DNA from: Aquimarina mycalae
Lineage (GTDB): Bacteria > Bacteroidota > Bacteroidia > Flavobacteriales > Flavobacteriaceae
Reading direction: 5' to 3'
Length of the DNA: 64,000 nucleotides
NCBI RefSeq assembly: GCF_029906345.1
Contig: NZ_JARYGY010000001.1
Span: forward strand, 780,851 to 844,850
The notes under the pieces are model-generated. The model had not been told where the DNA came from, searched no databases, and worked only from the letters and a program-made list of their open reading frames with translations. Positions 41,401 through 50,224 of the stretch are shown piece by piece (the stretch's first letter is position 1; every line of letters begins with the position of its first letter). The position numbers and the translations under genes were made by a program.

Positions 41401-41785
41401 ATGATCCTGTATTGGTATGAATATAAGGCCCTAATGATTGCCAATTACTTACATCAGCCATGGCATTTTTCATTTCCTCCTTCTGGTTCCAGACTTGTAA
41501 CATTTCTTTTGGAGTTGGTAATGTTCCATCTTTTTTAACGAAATGTTTCCAATAATTCTCCCATCGTTTAAAAGGTTTATATCCAGATCCTTTTTTAGTA
41601 TGATCCTTATCTTTCCAGTAAGCATTAAATGCATCCACAATCTCCTGGAATTTTATAGGCTCATTAAATTCAGAAGTTTTTTTTCGATCATTAAGTTCTT
41701 TCATCCAAGGAGCATCAGCATTAAATTGTGAATATCCTGAAATAAAAAAAGCTAGTGTTAGTAATAGAGTAATAATTTTTTTCAT
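38420..41785 (-). CDS. T9SS-secreted sortilin/BNR-repeat protein
   Basis: A 1121-residue secreted protein. It has a Sec signal peptide (KKIITLLLTLAFFISGYSQ), then a seven-blade-type beta-propeller region (about 115-770) with repeated BNR/VPS10-like Asp-box patterns such as YKSTDNGATFTRT, KSTNGGTTWNSTGL and KSEDRGSTFSNI. Next come Ig-like/CARDB-like domains (about 780-860) and a jelly-roll-like segment. It ends in a type IX sorting domain (PALSLFPNPSRDIFNIQWRN, with GKMIASKN and SRGMYFLEVSM). It should be exported through T9SS and held on or released from the cell surface. The substrate is unknown. Confidence 0.9.
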   Translation of the reverse strand: MKKIITLLLTLAFFISGYSQFNADAPWMKELNDRKKTSEFNEPIKFQEIVDAFNAYWKDKDHTKKGSGYKPFKRWENYWKHFVKKDGTLPTPKEMLQVWNQKEEMKNAMADVSNWQSLGPYIHTNTGSWSSGQGRVNVIAVDPSNPNTYYVGAPAGGIWKSTDSGTTWTPLSDNLLQIGVSAIAIDPRDSDIIYIGTGDDDAGDSYSLGVLKSTNGGTTWNSTGLSFSDTSSTINELYIDPVDNDKIFVSSNRGFYKSTDNGATFTRTLSQDLDDVKLKPGDSNVIYAATENQVFKSIDNGDTFSLASTGLPAAGGRIALAVTSDAVNNVYVLSAANNFTFQGIYRSEDSADTFTRLDDASQDLFGGSGQAWYDLGFEVSDNNKNDIYVGVLDVYKSTNEGTSFVQWNSWSAPSGSTYTHADIHMIRDINGAIFFGTDGGLYRSADGNSTVDLTEGLAIGQFYRIAVSTKTSANMVGGLQDNGGYAYSNSNWKNYYGADGMDTAIDPNNPDKYYGFIQNGGGLYISNDAGASLAGSISAPEGGNWITPLKMSKEGELYAGYSSLYRLDNGSFTKISQAFSSRLNGVEIDPLETNYIYVFFGSELHKSEDRGSTFSNIETFTGETITSVAVNSTDNSIVYVTTANAVYKSINGGTDFSNISFNLPSDVKLVVKHQSLHTDNPIFVGTSLGVYRLDDTANTWEPFLNNLPNVAVRDIEININDGNITAATYGRGVWRSDIPVIAVANDLQLASVSIDNNSQIICNSISPKVTIKNNGTNTVTAFNVQYKVDGGNAINQSWTGNLTTGSTADIDFPETNVTELGNHSLNFTVLMLSDAFSVNNTGSLSFNKNNSTTVGINEFESSNDNLLTIGGEWERGVPSGALLNTAESGQNVYGTNLDGNYANGVVSHLISNCYDLTTIEDPVLKFNMAFDIELDWDFMNVEYSLNGGESWNILGSANDLNWYNSNTLPNNANCFNCPGAQWTGTDSTMKEYSYDLAALTNEQSFIFRFNFVTDGAVNQEGVVIDNLSIEGNLLSVVDFENKPALSLFPNPSRDIFNIQWRNATEVSYRVFDVAGKMIASKNSLDTSETTAQIDLSNYSRGMYFLEVSMDNVKETMKLIRN

Positions 41786-42114
41786 TTGTGTAATAATAAG
41801 TTTGATTTTAATATAAACAGTTAAAAAAGTAGAAACCCTACTTTTTTTTATGTTATATTTTCCTTCTGATTTAACTTATAACATCTTTTGTTAATAGAAT
41901 GGCAAAATATTAACCAATCTTAAGCTTTTTACTCTTTTTTTATCCTAAAACACCAACAAGGTATATTCGCCCAAATTTCTCGGTCCTATTTATAATAAAC
42001 ATACATTCCTGTTGTTTTAAAATACTATAGAATTGATCTTTACTAAAAAAAAGAAGAAAATGATTTTTAGTATTTTTTTGATATTTCCATAAAATAAATA
42101 TCTTCGGAACATAT
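41786..42114. other. Divergent intergenic region before ECF sigma operon
   Basis: About 330 AT-rich bases between the leftward T9SS gene and the rightward sigma-factor gene. It contains long A and T runs but no clear TAnnTTTG element in the correct register and no hairpin with a T-run. Promoters for both genes must lie here; I cannot place them with confidence. Confidence 0.5.
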
Positions 42115-42624
42115 ATGGAGAAAAAGTCTGTTTGTGATGAGAAAAATTTTGAATCAATCTTTAATGATTATTCAGAATCGTTACGAAATATTATGTACTA
42201 TAAGTGTGGTGATTCTGACCTTGCAGAAGATCTTATACAGGATGCTTTTGTTAAATTATGGAAAAATTGTGCAAAAGTAGTTTTTGTAAAGGCAAAATCA
42301 TATGTATATACTGTTGCTAACAACAATCTATTAAACCATATTGCTCACAAAAAAGTAGTACTCAAATACGAGCAAAAACCTCATACAGAACTTAATAATC
42401 AAGACCCGCAATTTATTATTGAGGAAAAAGAATTTATGTCTAAGCTTAAAAAAGCCATTGATGAACTTCCTGATAAACAAAGAGAAACTTTTTTATTATC
42501 ACGTATTGACAAAAAATCATATAAAGAAATTGCAGAAATTAATGATGTTTCTGTTAAAGCCATTGAAAAAAGGATTCATTATGCATTATTGAGCCTACGA
42601 CAAAAATTAGGAGATATTTTATAA
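42115..42624 (+). CDS. ECF-type RNA polymerase sigma factor (FecI-like)
   Basis: This 169-residue sigma factor has region 2 (LAEDLIQDAFVKLWKNCAKV at about 41-60) and region 4 (ELPDKQRETFLLSRIDKKSY, then KEIAEINDVSVKAIEKRIHY at about 119-158), the normal ECF architecture. It is followed by a FecR-like anti-sigma and a TonB receptor, the standard surface-signalling triad. Binding of a ligand at the receptor should release it to transcribe the operon. The short spacing (68 bases) suits an operon. Confidence 0.93.
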   Translation: MEKKSVCDEKNFESIFNDYSESLRNIMYYKCGDSDLAEDLIQDAFVKLWKNCAKVVFVKAKSYVYTVANNNLLNHIAHKKVVLKYEQKPHTELNNQDPQFIIEEKEFMSKLKKAIDELPDKQRETFLLSRIDKKSYKEIAEINDVSVKAIEKRIHYALLSLRQKLGDIL

Positions 42625-42692
42625 ATCGATGTAGGGTAAAACAAAATAAGGCTGTTATTAATTAAGAAGGAATAAACTAAGAAGAAGAAAAA

Positions 42693-43601
42693 ATGAAAAA
42701 TCCATATTCAGACGATACTTTTTTAGCAAGATGGCTTAACGGTGATCTAAATGCTGAAGAGAAAATAATGTTTGAAAAATCTGAGGATTACAAAAAATAT
42801 GTAACTATTATTGATAAGATAGATACACTAGGTTCTCCTTCTTACGACAAACAAAAATTATTTAATGCTATCCAGGAAGATATCCAAGAAAAAGACACAA
42901 AGATAAGGTTCATCCCTAAATGGACCTATGGTATTGCTGCTACGCTACTAGCAATAATAGGGTTATTCTTTTTTTTCAATAATACTACTGTTCATTCCAC
43001 AGGTTATGGAGAACAGATTACAGTAGAGCTTCTGGATGGATCCGAAGTGATTCTCAATTCTAAATCTGAACTAAAATTTAAAAAATCGGATTGGAAAAAC
43101 AATAGAACAGTTTCATTAACTGGAGAAGCTTTTTTTAGAGTTAAAAAAGGTTCGGATTTCATAGTAGTCACCGAATCAGGAAACATACAAGTACTTGGAA
43201 CTGAATTTAACGTAAATACACAAAAAGACTTTTTTGAAGTCATTTGTCATGAAGGAAAAGTAAAAGCTACTGGAACCAACAATGAAGAAGCTATTCTTAC
43301 TAAAGGAAAAGCATTTAGAATTGCAAATGGTGATATCGAAAATTGGGATATAGAAACTACCCAGCCTACTTGGGCTTCAGGTGAAACCACATTCTCCAAC
43401 ACCCCATTAAAACAAGTTATAAAATCTCTTGAAAATCAATTTGCTATTACTTTTAGTAAGGAAAATATCGATCAAAATCAACGCTTCACAGGTAGTTATA
43501 GCCATAAAGATATCCAACTGGCTTTAAAAACAATCTTTGTTCCTATGGAAATTTCATATACTTTTGAGAACGAAAAGAATATTGTTCTCGTTAAAGAATA
43601 A
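42693..43601 (+). CDS. FecR-family anti-sigma factor
   Basis: A 302-residue membrane protein with a short cytoplasmic N-terminus (ARWLNGDLNAEEKIMFEKSE) that would hold the sigma factor and one membrane helix (about 75-95). A periplasmic FecR domain follows (GYGEQITVELLDGSEVILNS then KSELKFKKSDW), and then a DUF4974 C-terminal domain (FSNTPLKQVIKSLENQFAIT). It overlaps no gene, but the TonB receptor starts at the next base after its stop. The receptor's STN-like domain is the expected signalling partner. Confidence 0.92.
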   Translation: MKNPYSDDTFLARWLNGDLNAEEKIMFEKSEDYKKYVTIIDKIDTLGSPSYDKQKLFNAIQEDIQEKDTKIRFIPKWTYGIAATLLAIIGLFFFFNNTTVHSTGYGEQITVELLDGSEVILNSKSELKFKKSDWKNNRTVSLTGEAFFRVKKGSDFIVVTESGNIQVLGTEFNVNTQKDFFEVICHEGKVKATGTNNEEAILTKGKAFRIANGDIENWDIETTQPTWASGETTFSNTPLKQVIKSLENQFAITFSKENIDQNQRFTGSYSHKDIQLALKTIFVPMEISYTFENEKNIVLVKE

Positions 43602-46208
43602 ATGAAATTAATTTTTTTATCTTTTTTTATCCTATGTTACTGTAGTTCTTTTTCTCAGGAAACAGTACAATCAGAATATAATGCTGTGCCTTTAGATTCT
43701 ATTCTAAAAGACTTAGAGAAATCGTATGAAATAAAGTTTTCTTTTAATTCTGAAATTATTAAAGATGAGAAAATAACAGTCAATGATACTGGTCTCTTAA
43801 GTGCTATTCTTCAAAAAATCCAATCACAGACTTCATTACTATTCGAAAAAGTTAATGATCGATATTATGTAATAAGAAAAAAAATCAAAAAAGGAAGAAT
43901 CACAATTTGTGGATTCTTATACGACAACATTTCTAAAAGACCTTTATCAGAAGCTTTTATAAACAACATCAATAAAGCAAAGTCTGTAATCTCTGACAAT
44001 AATGGATATTTCCAATTATTTTTATCAGAGCCTAATGATACCATTCAAGTTAGGTTTTTAGGATACAAAACCAAACAATTTATTGCCAAAGAATTAGAAA
44101 ACGTAGATTGTAAAAAAATATTCTTATCTCCTGATGACTTTCAACTTGGAGAAGTTTTGATCACCGAATACGTGACCTCTGGGATTTCTAAAGAACAAAC
44201 TACAGGTGCTATAAATATTGCTCCAGATAAACTTGGTATTCTTCCTCGATTAGTAGAGCCTGATGTATTACAAACTTTACAGTTTCTTCCAGGTATCCAG
44301 AGCCCCACAGAAACCGCTTCTGGGATTCATATTAGAGGTGGAACTCCTGATCACAATCTAATCTTATGGGATGGGATAAAAATGTATAGCACAGGGCATT
44401 TTTTTGATTTATTATCGATATTCAATCCTTATATCACCGAAAACGTAAAGCTTTTTAGAAGCAATACAGAAGCAAAATACGGAAGTAGGATCGCTGGCGT
44501 TATTGATATAAGATCAAAGGATGAAATCCCGAATGATTTTGGAGCAGGATTAGGCTTCAATATGACCAATGGAGATGTATATGTTGAAGCACCTCTATCG
44601 AAAGATTTTGGCATTCTAGTTTCTGGTAGAAGATCGTTTACAGATGTATTAGAGACTACTACTTTTAGAAGTTATTCTGATCGTGCCTTTCAGAGAATTG
44701 GATTTTCTCTGGACGATGAACAACTATCACCAGAAACAATAGAAAGTGAAAACATTTTCTACTTTATGGATTTCACCATAAAAGCAATTGCTAACCTATC
44801 TGATAAAGATAAATTTACCGCAAGTTCAATATTTACTAATAATAAACTAGATTATAAGCTTAATATCAATAACATATCTGGCGCGAGCGAGCTTTTTAAT
44901 GAAAATCAAAAAGATGATTTAGAGTTTGTGAATGAAGGATTGAACTTAACTTGGGATAAAAAATATAGTGATAGTTTTTCTCACTCAGCGCAAGCATATT
45001 TTTCTAATTATGAATTTGATTATTCTGGTAGAAGGGAAACCGAAGCCAGTAGTGATGGATTCTTTTTTTTTGAAAACGATATCACTGAAGAAAACAAAAT
45101 AAGGGATGTAGGAGCAGCTTTTCATACAGATTGGAAAATTAATGCTAAGCATAGTTTTTTATCTGGATATGAATTTTCTACTAATGACGTTTCATACACC
45201 GCTAATTACTCGGGAAACAATATTTCTTTTAACGAAACTAATCATAATATAACCCATGCAGTTTATGGTGAGTATCGATTTAACTATAAGAACAAGATTA
45301 ATGTCAATGCTGGAATAAGAGGCAATTATTTTTCTATTTCTGATAAAGTATTTTGGGAACCTAGAATTAATCTAGAACTCAATCTGTTAAAAAACATAGA
45401 TACTAAAATATCCTTTGAACGTAAAAACCAAGTTATTAGTCAAGTTTCTAACTATCTCCCTAGTGATTTTAGTATAGATAATCAGATTTGGTTATTAGCG
45501 GACTCTGAATTTGTATCTATGCTTAAAAGCGACCAGGTTTCTACAGGTATAGTTTATAACAAAAATGATTGGTATATCGATCTTGAAGGGTATTACAAAA
45601 CAACCGAAGGGTTAACTTCTTTTGCCAACGGATTTAACGGTGTTCTTAGCCTTTCTGAAGGAGATACTGAAGTTTTAGGGGTTGACTTATTAATTAAAAA
45701 GAGATTTGATAACTATAGAACCTGGATTAGTTATTCTTTAACCGATCAAGAGTTTACATTTCAGGAAGTAGATAACGGCAATCCTTTTCCAGGAAATTTT
45801 GATATTACCCATTATTTATCATGGGTACACACCTATCAATGGAAGAATTTCGAATTCTCTTTAGGATGGAATATCAGAACAGGAAGACCTTTTACTCCTG
45901 CATCTGGCATTACTGAAACTGACACCGCCGTTTTCATTAATTACGAAGCTACAAATAGCAAAAGGTTAAGAGATTATCATCGACTGGATTTTTCTACTTC
46001 ATACAAGTTTTCATTATCCAAGAACAATAAATGGAGGAGCAAAATAGGTTTTTCCTTATTTAACCTTTATGACAGAGAAAATATCCTGAATCGAACTTAT
46101 AACATAAGAGTTAATACAGATACTAGTGGAAACAGTTTTTTGTTACAAGAGGTAAACACTTTTTCATCGGGTATTACTCCGAACATCTCATTTAGAATTG
46201 ACTTCTAA
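43602..46208 (+). CDS. TonB-dependent outer membrane receptor with STN domain
   Basis: An 868-residue receptor with a signal peptide (KLIFLSFFILCYCSSFSQ) and an STN domain (about 20-95; YNAVPLDSILKDLEKSYEIK) that signals to FecR. A carboxypeptidase-regulatory-like domain follows (about 100-175), then a plug (TGISKEQTTGAINIAPDKL-type, and HIRGGTPDHNLILWDGIKM near 243-261) and a 22-strand-type beta barrel to the end (ending in ISFRIDF). Ligand unknown, perhaps a siderophore or peptide. It completes the sigma/anti-sigma/receptor operon. No SusD partner follows. Confidence 0.93.
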   Translation: MKLIFLSFFILCYCSSFSQETVQSEYNAVPLDSILKDLEKSYEIKFSFNSEIIKDEKITVNDTGLLSAILQKIQSQTSLLFEKVNDRYYVIRKKIKKGRITICGFLYDNISKRPLSEAFINNINKAKSVISDNNGYFQLFLSEPNDTIQVRFLGYKTKQFIAKELENVDCKKIFLSPDDFQLGEVLITEYVTSGISKEQTTGAINIAPDKLGILPRLVEPDVLQTLQFLPGIQSPTETASGIHIRGGTPDHNLILWDGIKMYSTGHFFDLLSIFNPYITENVKLFRSNTEAKYGSRIAGVIDIRSKDEIPNDFGAGLGFNMTNGDVYVEAPLSKDFGILVSGRRSFTDVLETTTFRSYSDRAFQRIGFSLDDEQLSPETIESENIFYFMDFTIKAIANLSDKDKFTASSIFTNNKLDYKLNINNISGASELFNENQKDDLEFVNEGLNLTWDKKYSDSFSHSAQAYFSNYEFDYSGRRETEASSDGFFFFENDITEENKIRDVGAAFHTDWKINAKHSFLSGYEFSTNDVSYTANYSGNNISFNETNHNITHAVYGEYRFNYKNKINVNAGIRGNYFSISDKVFWEPRINLELNLLKNIDTKISFERKNQVISQVSNYLPSDFSIDNQIWLLADSEFVSMLKSDQVSTGIVYNKNDWYIDLEGYYKTTEGLTSFANGFNGVLSLSEGDTEVLGVDLLIKKRFDNYRTWISYSLTDQEFTFQEVDNGNPFPGNFDITHYLSWVHTYQWKNFEFSLGWNIRTGRPFTPASGITETDTAVFINYEATNSKRLRDYHRLDFSTSYKFSLSKNNKWRSKIGFSLFNLYDRENILNRTYNIRVNTDTSGNSFLLQEVNTFSSGITPNISFRIDF

Positions 46209-46222
46209 AGCCTTCAAGTATA

Positions 46223-46822
46223 TTAGTTTTTATAGGCTAACGCTCTAATCTTTATCTTAACCTTATTATCTATAAAAAAAGAACCGTTATCCATCTTTTT
46301 ATTAAACTTTATTCCATAATCAAATCTATCTATCTCAAAATCTGCTTTAATACCTACTGTCATTTTTTTTGTTGGATCCATAAAAGGCCCTAAGATTTCT
46401 ATTGGAAATTTAATCGTTTTTGTAACCTCTTTAAGGGTAAAACTTCCTTCCATAACATAGTTTCCATTATTATTCTTAATAATATTGGAGGATGTAAATT
46501 TAATTTCTGGATGATTTTCTACATCAAGCCAAATTTTTCCTTTAAGATGTCCATCTCGTATCTCATTATTAGTATCAAGACTATTTGTTTGTATAATCAC
46601 CTCAACCTTTAAAGAAGTTACATCTTCATTTTCCATGGTTACGTTTCCAGTAAACTCATTAAATCTTCCAGAAACTTCACCCACCATAAAACGTTCTACA
46701 TCAAAACCGACAAATGTATGACCCGTATCTAATGTATATTGATCTGTAATCGTCTTAAAACTTATATGTATTACAGAAACTATTACTATTGATATAACTG
46801 TTATTAAAAACTTAGTATTCAT
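46223..46822 (-). CDS. YceI-family periplasmic protein
   Basis: About 199 residues from the ATG that gives MNTKFLITVISIVIVSVIHI, a signal peptide. The mature part is a YceI-type lipid-binding beta barrel (YTLDTGHTFVGFDVERFMVG, then GRFNEFTGNVTMENEDVTSL), with KVEVIIQTNSLDTNNEIRDG and the closing IKFNKKMDNGSFFIDNKVKI. It may bind an isoprenoid or amphiphile. A longer start six codons upstream exists but would delay the signal peptide. It converges with the TonB receptor. Confidence 0.88.
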   Translation of the reverse strand: MNTKFLITVISIVIVSVIHISFKTITDQYTLDTGHTFVGFDVERFMVGEVSGRFNEFTGNVTMENEDVTSLKVEVIIQTNSLDTNNEIRDGHLKGKIWLDVENHPEIKFTSSNIIKNNNGNYVMEGSFTLKEVTKTIKFPIEILGPFMDPTKKMTVGIKADFEIDRFDYGIKFNKKMDNGSFFIDNKVKIKIRALAYKN

Positions 46823-46915
46823 GAATATTAGATTTAGCATTAGTTCTCAATACTAGTAACTAATTCAATTCATTTCGACAATCACTATAAAGATTGCCAT
46901 AATAATCCAATTACA

Positions 46916-48049
46916 TCAGGGATGGATAACTTCTTTTCTAAATGTAGAAGGTGTCTTTTTTTCAAACTTTTTAAAAGCATTTACAAAGGATGTTTTATTA
47001 TTAAAACCTGCGTCAAAAGCTACCTGAAGAAGTGTTATTTCTGGTTTAGCAATTATTAATTTCTTTGCCTCTTCTATTCTATATTGATTTATAAAATCAA
47101 AAAACGAGCACATAAAACTTTGATTGATTATTTGCGATATACTATGAGTGCTCACATTCATCATATTGGCAAGATCTTTTAATCTTAAATCATTTTTTAG
47201 ATGAGGAGTATCATGAAGCATTACTTGCTTTAATTGCTTTGCATATCCTTGTATTTCATCTGTGCTTAATGAAGAACTATTATATTTTGTTTCTTTTTCA
47301 TCTATAGACATCCATTGTATTCCTGATAAATAATACCCTACAGAATATATAAAAAAGCCCATAGGCAATACATAGATATAGTCCAAATACCTTCTGTAAA
47401 CGTCAGAAACAAAAAGAATATATAAGTATATCGAAGCCAATATCAATATTAAAATTAAAAGAACATTGAAGACTTTAAGCCAAATCACATTATTAACGCT
47501 AGAATACTCCGATTTAAGATTCTTTGAGTAGTTATGTATTATTTTTAAGTTATACACAAGATAACATCCTAGATGCAAGAATTGTATAAAAAACAGTATC
47601 GAATAGAGGTATTCAAAGGGAGTTACTACTTTCTTTCTATGATCAAAGACGGCTAACATTCCATATGTTACCTGTCGCACACTTAACGACTCACTACTTA
47701 AGAATGGAATGATCAAAACAAAAATTATGAATGGCAGAAAATGTAGCCAATATTTTACCGAAAATTTCCAACTCGAATCAGTTATTGCTTTAAAATAAAA
47801 AAATGTCAAAGGACCTAATAAAAGCCAAGATCCATAACGTGTACCGTAAAATATACTAAAGCCTATATTATATGTGTTCCTAATAGCTAGAAATTCTGAC
47901 AAGAACCATATACATACTAACATTAGACAGAACAAGTACAGATTCTCTTTTTTGTTCTTTTTAACGGGAGAGGCCAACAATATCGTAAGAAAGAAAATTC
48001 CTTGAAAAATCACTACGATTATAAGTAAAGACCAAATATCTAAATTCAT
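46916..48049 (-). CDS. Membrane-anchored AraC-family transcriptional regulator
   Basis: A 377-residue protein with seven to eight hydrophobic helices in the first 245 residues and an AraC DNA-binding domain in the last 100 (RLKDLANMMNVSTHSISQII, then LLQVAFDAGFNNKTSFVNAF, then KKFEKKTPSTFRKE). Such hybrid proteins are common in flavobacteria and sense unknown membrane signals. It lies downstream of the peptidase cluster, separated by a terminator, so it is a separate unit. Target genes are not known. Confidence 0.9.
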   Translation of the reverse strand: MNLDIWSLLIIVVIFQGIFFLTILLASPVKKNKKENLYLFCLMLVCIWFLSEFLAIRNTYNIGFSIFYGTRYGSWLLLGPLTFFYFKAITDSSWKFSVKYWLHFLPFIIFVLIIPFLSSESLSVRQVTYGMLAVFDHRKKVVTPFEYLYSILFFIQFLHLGCYLVYNLKIIHNYSKNLKSEYSSVNNVIWLKVFNVLLILILILASIYLYILFVSDVYRRYLDYIYVLPMGFFIYSVGYYLSGIQWMSIDEKETKYNSSSLSTDEIQGYAKQLKQVMLHDTPHLKNDLRLKDLANMMNVSTHSISQIINQSFMCSFFDFINQYRIEEAKKLIIAKPEITLLQVAFDAGFNNKTSFVNAFKKFEKKTPSTFRKEVIHP

Positions 48050-48078
48050 ATCCTATAAACTTATGAATTATTGAGAAT

Positions 48079-48110
48079 AAAAAAAACCATTCACCTTACG
48101 ATGAATGGCT
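48079..48110 (-). terminator. Terminator of first HEIGH peptidase gene
   Basis: The minus strand carries CCATTCA...TGAATGG around an eight-base loop, followed by a run of T (plus-strand A8). It lies about 38 bases beyond the stop. Confidence 0.75.
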
Positions 48111-48147
48111 TTAAAAGTTCAAAGCTTATATTTTTATGTGTTGGCAA

Positions 48148-49005
48148 TTAATATAGGAACTCTAAAGCAACTATATCAATACTACTAAATTCTCCATCTT
48201 CACTCCCGTCGAAACAAGAGATCATTAAAGAATTAGAATCAAGACCGGCTTGACCCCATCTGTTAGCTGTTGGAGTTCCTGGGATATTGATTGCACCAAT
48301 ACTACCAGCAGTTCCTTCATTACTATTATCACATCTTCTACGAGCGTAATCAGTATGTCTGAAACCAAGTGCATGACCTATTTCGTGACCAATTACGTGC
48401 TCATTAACATTGTTGTTTGAGTTTCCAGTACCGTTTAATATCTGGATAAACTTTCCTGGTCTTCCTCCACTTGGGAATTCAGCCTGTCCACCAGCTCCAG
48501 CTCCTCCATTATTATATACTACCATATCAGCAGATTGGAAATCAGTTCCAAAAGTTAATCTGAAATTTAAAGTAGTGTTAATTCTGTTGTAATTGTTAAC
48601 AGCCCATTGTAAACCTGTTCTCATGTTACCAGATAGTGCACAACAAGAACCTGTATATCCTAGAATATCGATAGTTCTATTACCACTAGAAACTAGGTTA
48701 TTAGTTCTGTACTGCTTGTTTAAATCACCATCAGGAGCTAAATCGAATATCCCTTCTAAAAGTTCAGCTGTACGTAAATTTATGTCACCAGCTCTAACAA
48801 CATCATATGATGCACCATCAAAATGTTTGATAGTCGTTTCGTAAGCGTTAAGTGGATTTACACCTGCATCCAGAAGTTTATCTTGTAATTCTTTACTTAA
48901 TTCTAATGCTTCTGGTTGTGTTTCGTTAGAGATTTCGTCTTTTTGGCAAGATGTTACAACACCAGCCACCATAGCGCAAAGCGCTAAAAATTTTAATTTT
49001 TTCAT
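48148..49005 (-). CDS. HEIGH-type metallopeptidase lipoprotein, copy A
   Basis: A 285-residue secreted lipoprotein: signal LKFLALCAMVAGVVTSCQKD with lipid Cys20, an N-terminal region of about 110 residues, then a zinc-peptidase domain. The zinc motif HVIGHEIGHALGFRHTDYAR fits HExxHxxGxxH with an Asp after it, matching the Bacteroidetes M57 HEIGH (dual-action metallopeptidase) group. The catalytic Glu is in the first HE. It should act on the cell surface or in the periplasm. Copy B is nearly identical (about eight differing residues). It shares a 5' leader motif with the other two copies. Confidence 0.92.
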   Translation of the reverse strand: MKKLKFLALCAMVAGVVTSCQKDEISNETQPEALELSKELQDKLLDAGVNPLNAYETTIKHFDGASYDVVRAGDINLRTAELLEGIFDLAPDGDLNKQYRTNNLVSSGNRTIDILGYTGSCCALSGNMRTGLQWAVNNYNRINTTLNFRLTFGTDFQSADMVVYNNGGAGAGGQAEFPSGGRPGKFIQILNGTGNSNNNVNEHVIGHEIGHALGFRHTDYARRRCDNSNEGTAGSIGAINIPGTPTANRWGQAGLDSNSLMISCFDGSEDGEFSSIDIVALEFLY

Positions 49006-49366
49006 TTAAATTGTTGAGTTTGTGTATTTATTTTACAATATGGATTTTTTAAATCCGTATCGTACGCAAATGTTTTATCAAAGCTTTGAACTTTTTTAAA
49101 AATTTTGCCGAACGAATATATGTTTTTTTTTCAATGTAATTACAAAAACTTTGAATTATTTATTAAAAATACGGCATAACCGTACATTTAATTCAACGAA
49201 ACACCTTAAAACGATATAGAAATTGCAGTTTCATCATTCTTTATAACCAATTCATAACAAACCATTTAGCATAGTTTATTTGCAACAAAAAACCATCTCG
49301 AAATGTATCGAGATGGTTTATAAAAAAGTTCAAAGATTATATATTATAATTTAGATATACTTAGTT
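49006..49366. other. Spacer between peptidase copies A and B
   Basis: About 360 AT-rich bases with no gene. It holds a shared leader motif just before copy A (GTTGAGTTTGTGTA on the plus strand, 49013-49026), AAAGCTTTGAAC at 49081-49092, also found upstream of copy B, and a terminator hairpin for copy B at 49286-49318. Nothing else is supported. Confidence 0.6.
49286..49318 (-). terminator. Terminator of second HEIGH peptidase gene
   Basis: AACCATCTCG and CGAGATGGTT form a ten-pair stem around an eight-base loop; on the minus strand a T-run follows. The stem sequence differs from that of copy A though the coding regions are almost the same. Confidence 0.8.
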
Positions 49367-50224
49367 TTAGTATAAAAATTCTAAAGCAACAATATCAATG
49401 CTACTAAATTCTCCATCTTCACTCCCGTCGAAACAAGAGATCATTAAAGAATTAGAATCAAGACCAGCTTGACCCCATCTGTTAGCTGTTGGAGTTCCTG
49501 GGATATTGATTGCACCAATACTACCAGCAGTTCCTTCATTACTACCATCACATCTTCTACGAGCGTAATCAGTATGTCTGAAACCAAGTGCATGACCTAT
49601 TTCGTGACCAATTACGTGCTCATTAACATTGTTGTTTGAGTTTCCAGTACCGTTTAATATCTGGATAAACTTTCCTGGTCTTCCTCCACTTGGGAATTCA
49701 GCCTGTCCACCAGCTCCAGCTCCTCCATTATTATATACTACCATATCAGCAGCTTGGAAGTTAGTTCCAAAAGTTAATCTGAAATTTAAAGTAGTATTAA
49801 TTCTGTTGTAATTGTTAACAGCCCACTGTAAACCTGTTCTCATGTTACCAGATAGTGCACAACAAGAACCTGTATATCCTAGAATATCGATAGTTCTATT
49901 ACCACTAGAAACTAGGTTATTAGTTCTGTACTGCTTGTTTAAATCACCATCAGGAGCTAAATCGAATACACCATCTAAAAGTTCAGCTGTACGTAAATTT
50001 ATATCACCAGCTCTAACAACATCATATGATGCACCATCAAAATGTTTGATAGTCGTTTCGTAAGCGTTAAGTGGATTTACACCTGCATCCAGAAGTTTAT
50101 CTTGTAATTCTTTACTTAATTCTAATGCTTCTGGTTGTGTTTCGTTAGAGATTTCGTCTTTTTGGCAAGATGTTACAACACCAGCCACGATAGCGCAAAG
50201 CGCCAATACTTTGATTTTTTTCAT
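49367..50224 (-). CDS. HEIGH-type metallopeptidase lipoprotein, copy B
   Basis: A 285-residue near duplicate of copy A with the same zinc motif HEIGHALGFRH, lipoprotein signal (lipid Cys20) and length. I counted eight differences: three in the signal peptide, two in LLDGVFDL, two around FGTNFQAADM and one in RRRCDGSNEG. The active-site region is identical. The high similarity points to recent duplication or gene conversion. Substrate unknown. It likely acts with the other two copies on the surface. Confidence 0.92.
   Translation of the reverse strand: MKKIKVLALCAIVAGVVTSCQKDEISNETQPEALELSKELQDKLLDAGVNPLNAYETTIKHFDGASYDVVRAGDINLRTAELLDGVFDLAPDGDLNKQYRTNNLVSSGNRTIDILGYTGSCCALSGNMRTGLQWAVNNYNRINTTLNFRLTFGTNFQAADMVVYNNGGAGAGGQAEFPSGGRPGKFIQILNGTGNSNNNVNEHVIGHEIGHALGFRHTDYARRRCDGSNEGTAGSIGAINIPGTPTANRWGQAGLDSNSLMISCFDGSEDGEFSSIDIVALEFLY

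Noticed and set aside
48410..48844. Open frames antisense to peptidase copy A (and the same at 49629-50063 in copy B)
   Set aside because: They are mirror images of the conserved peptidase reading frame, so their conservation follows from the duplicated gene.
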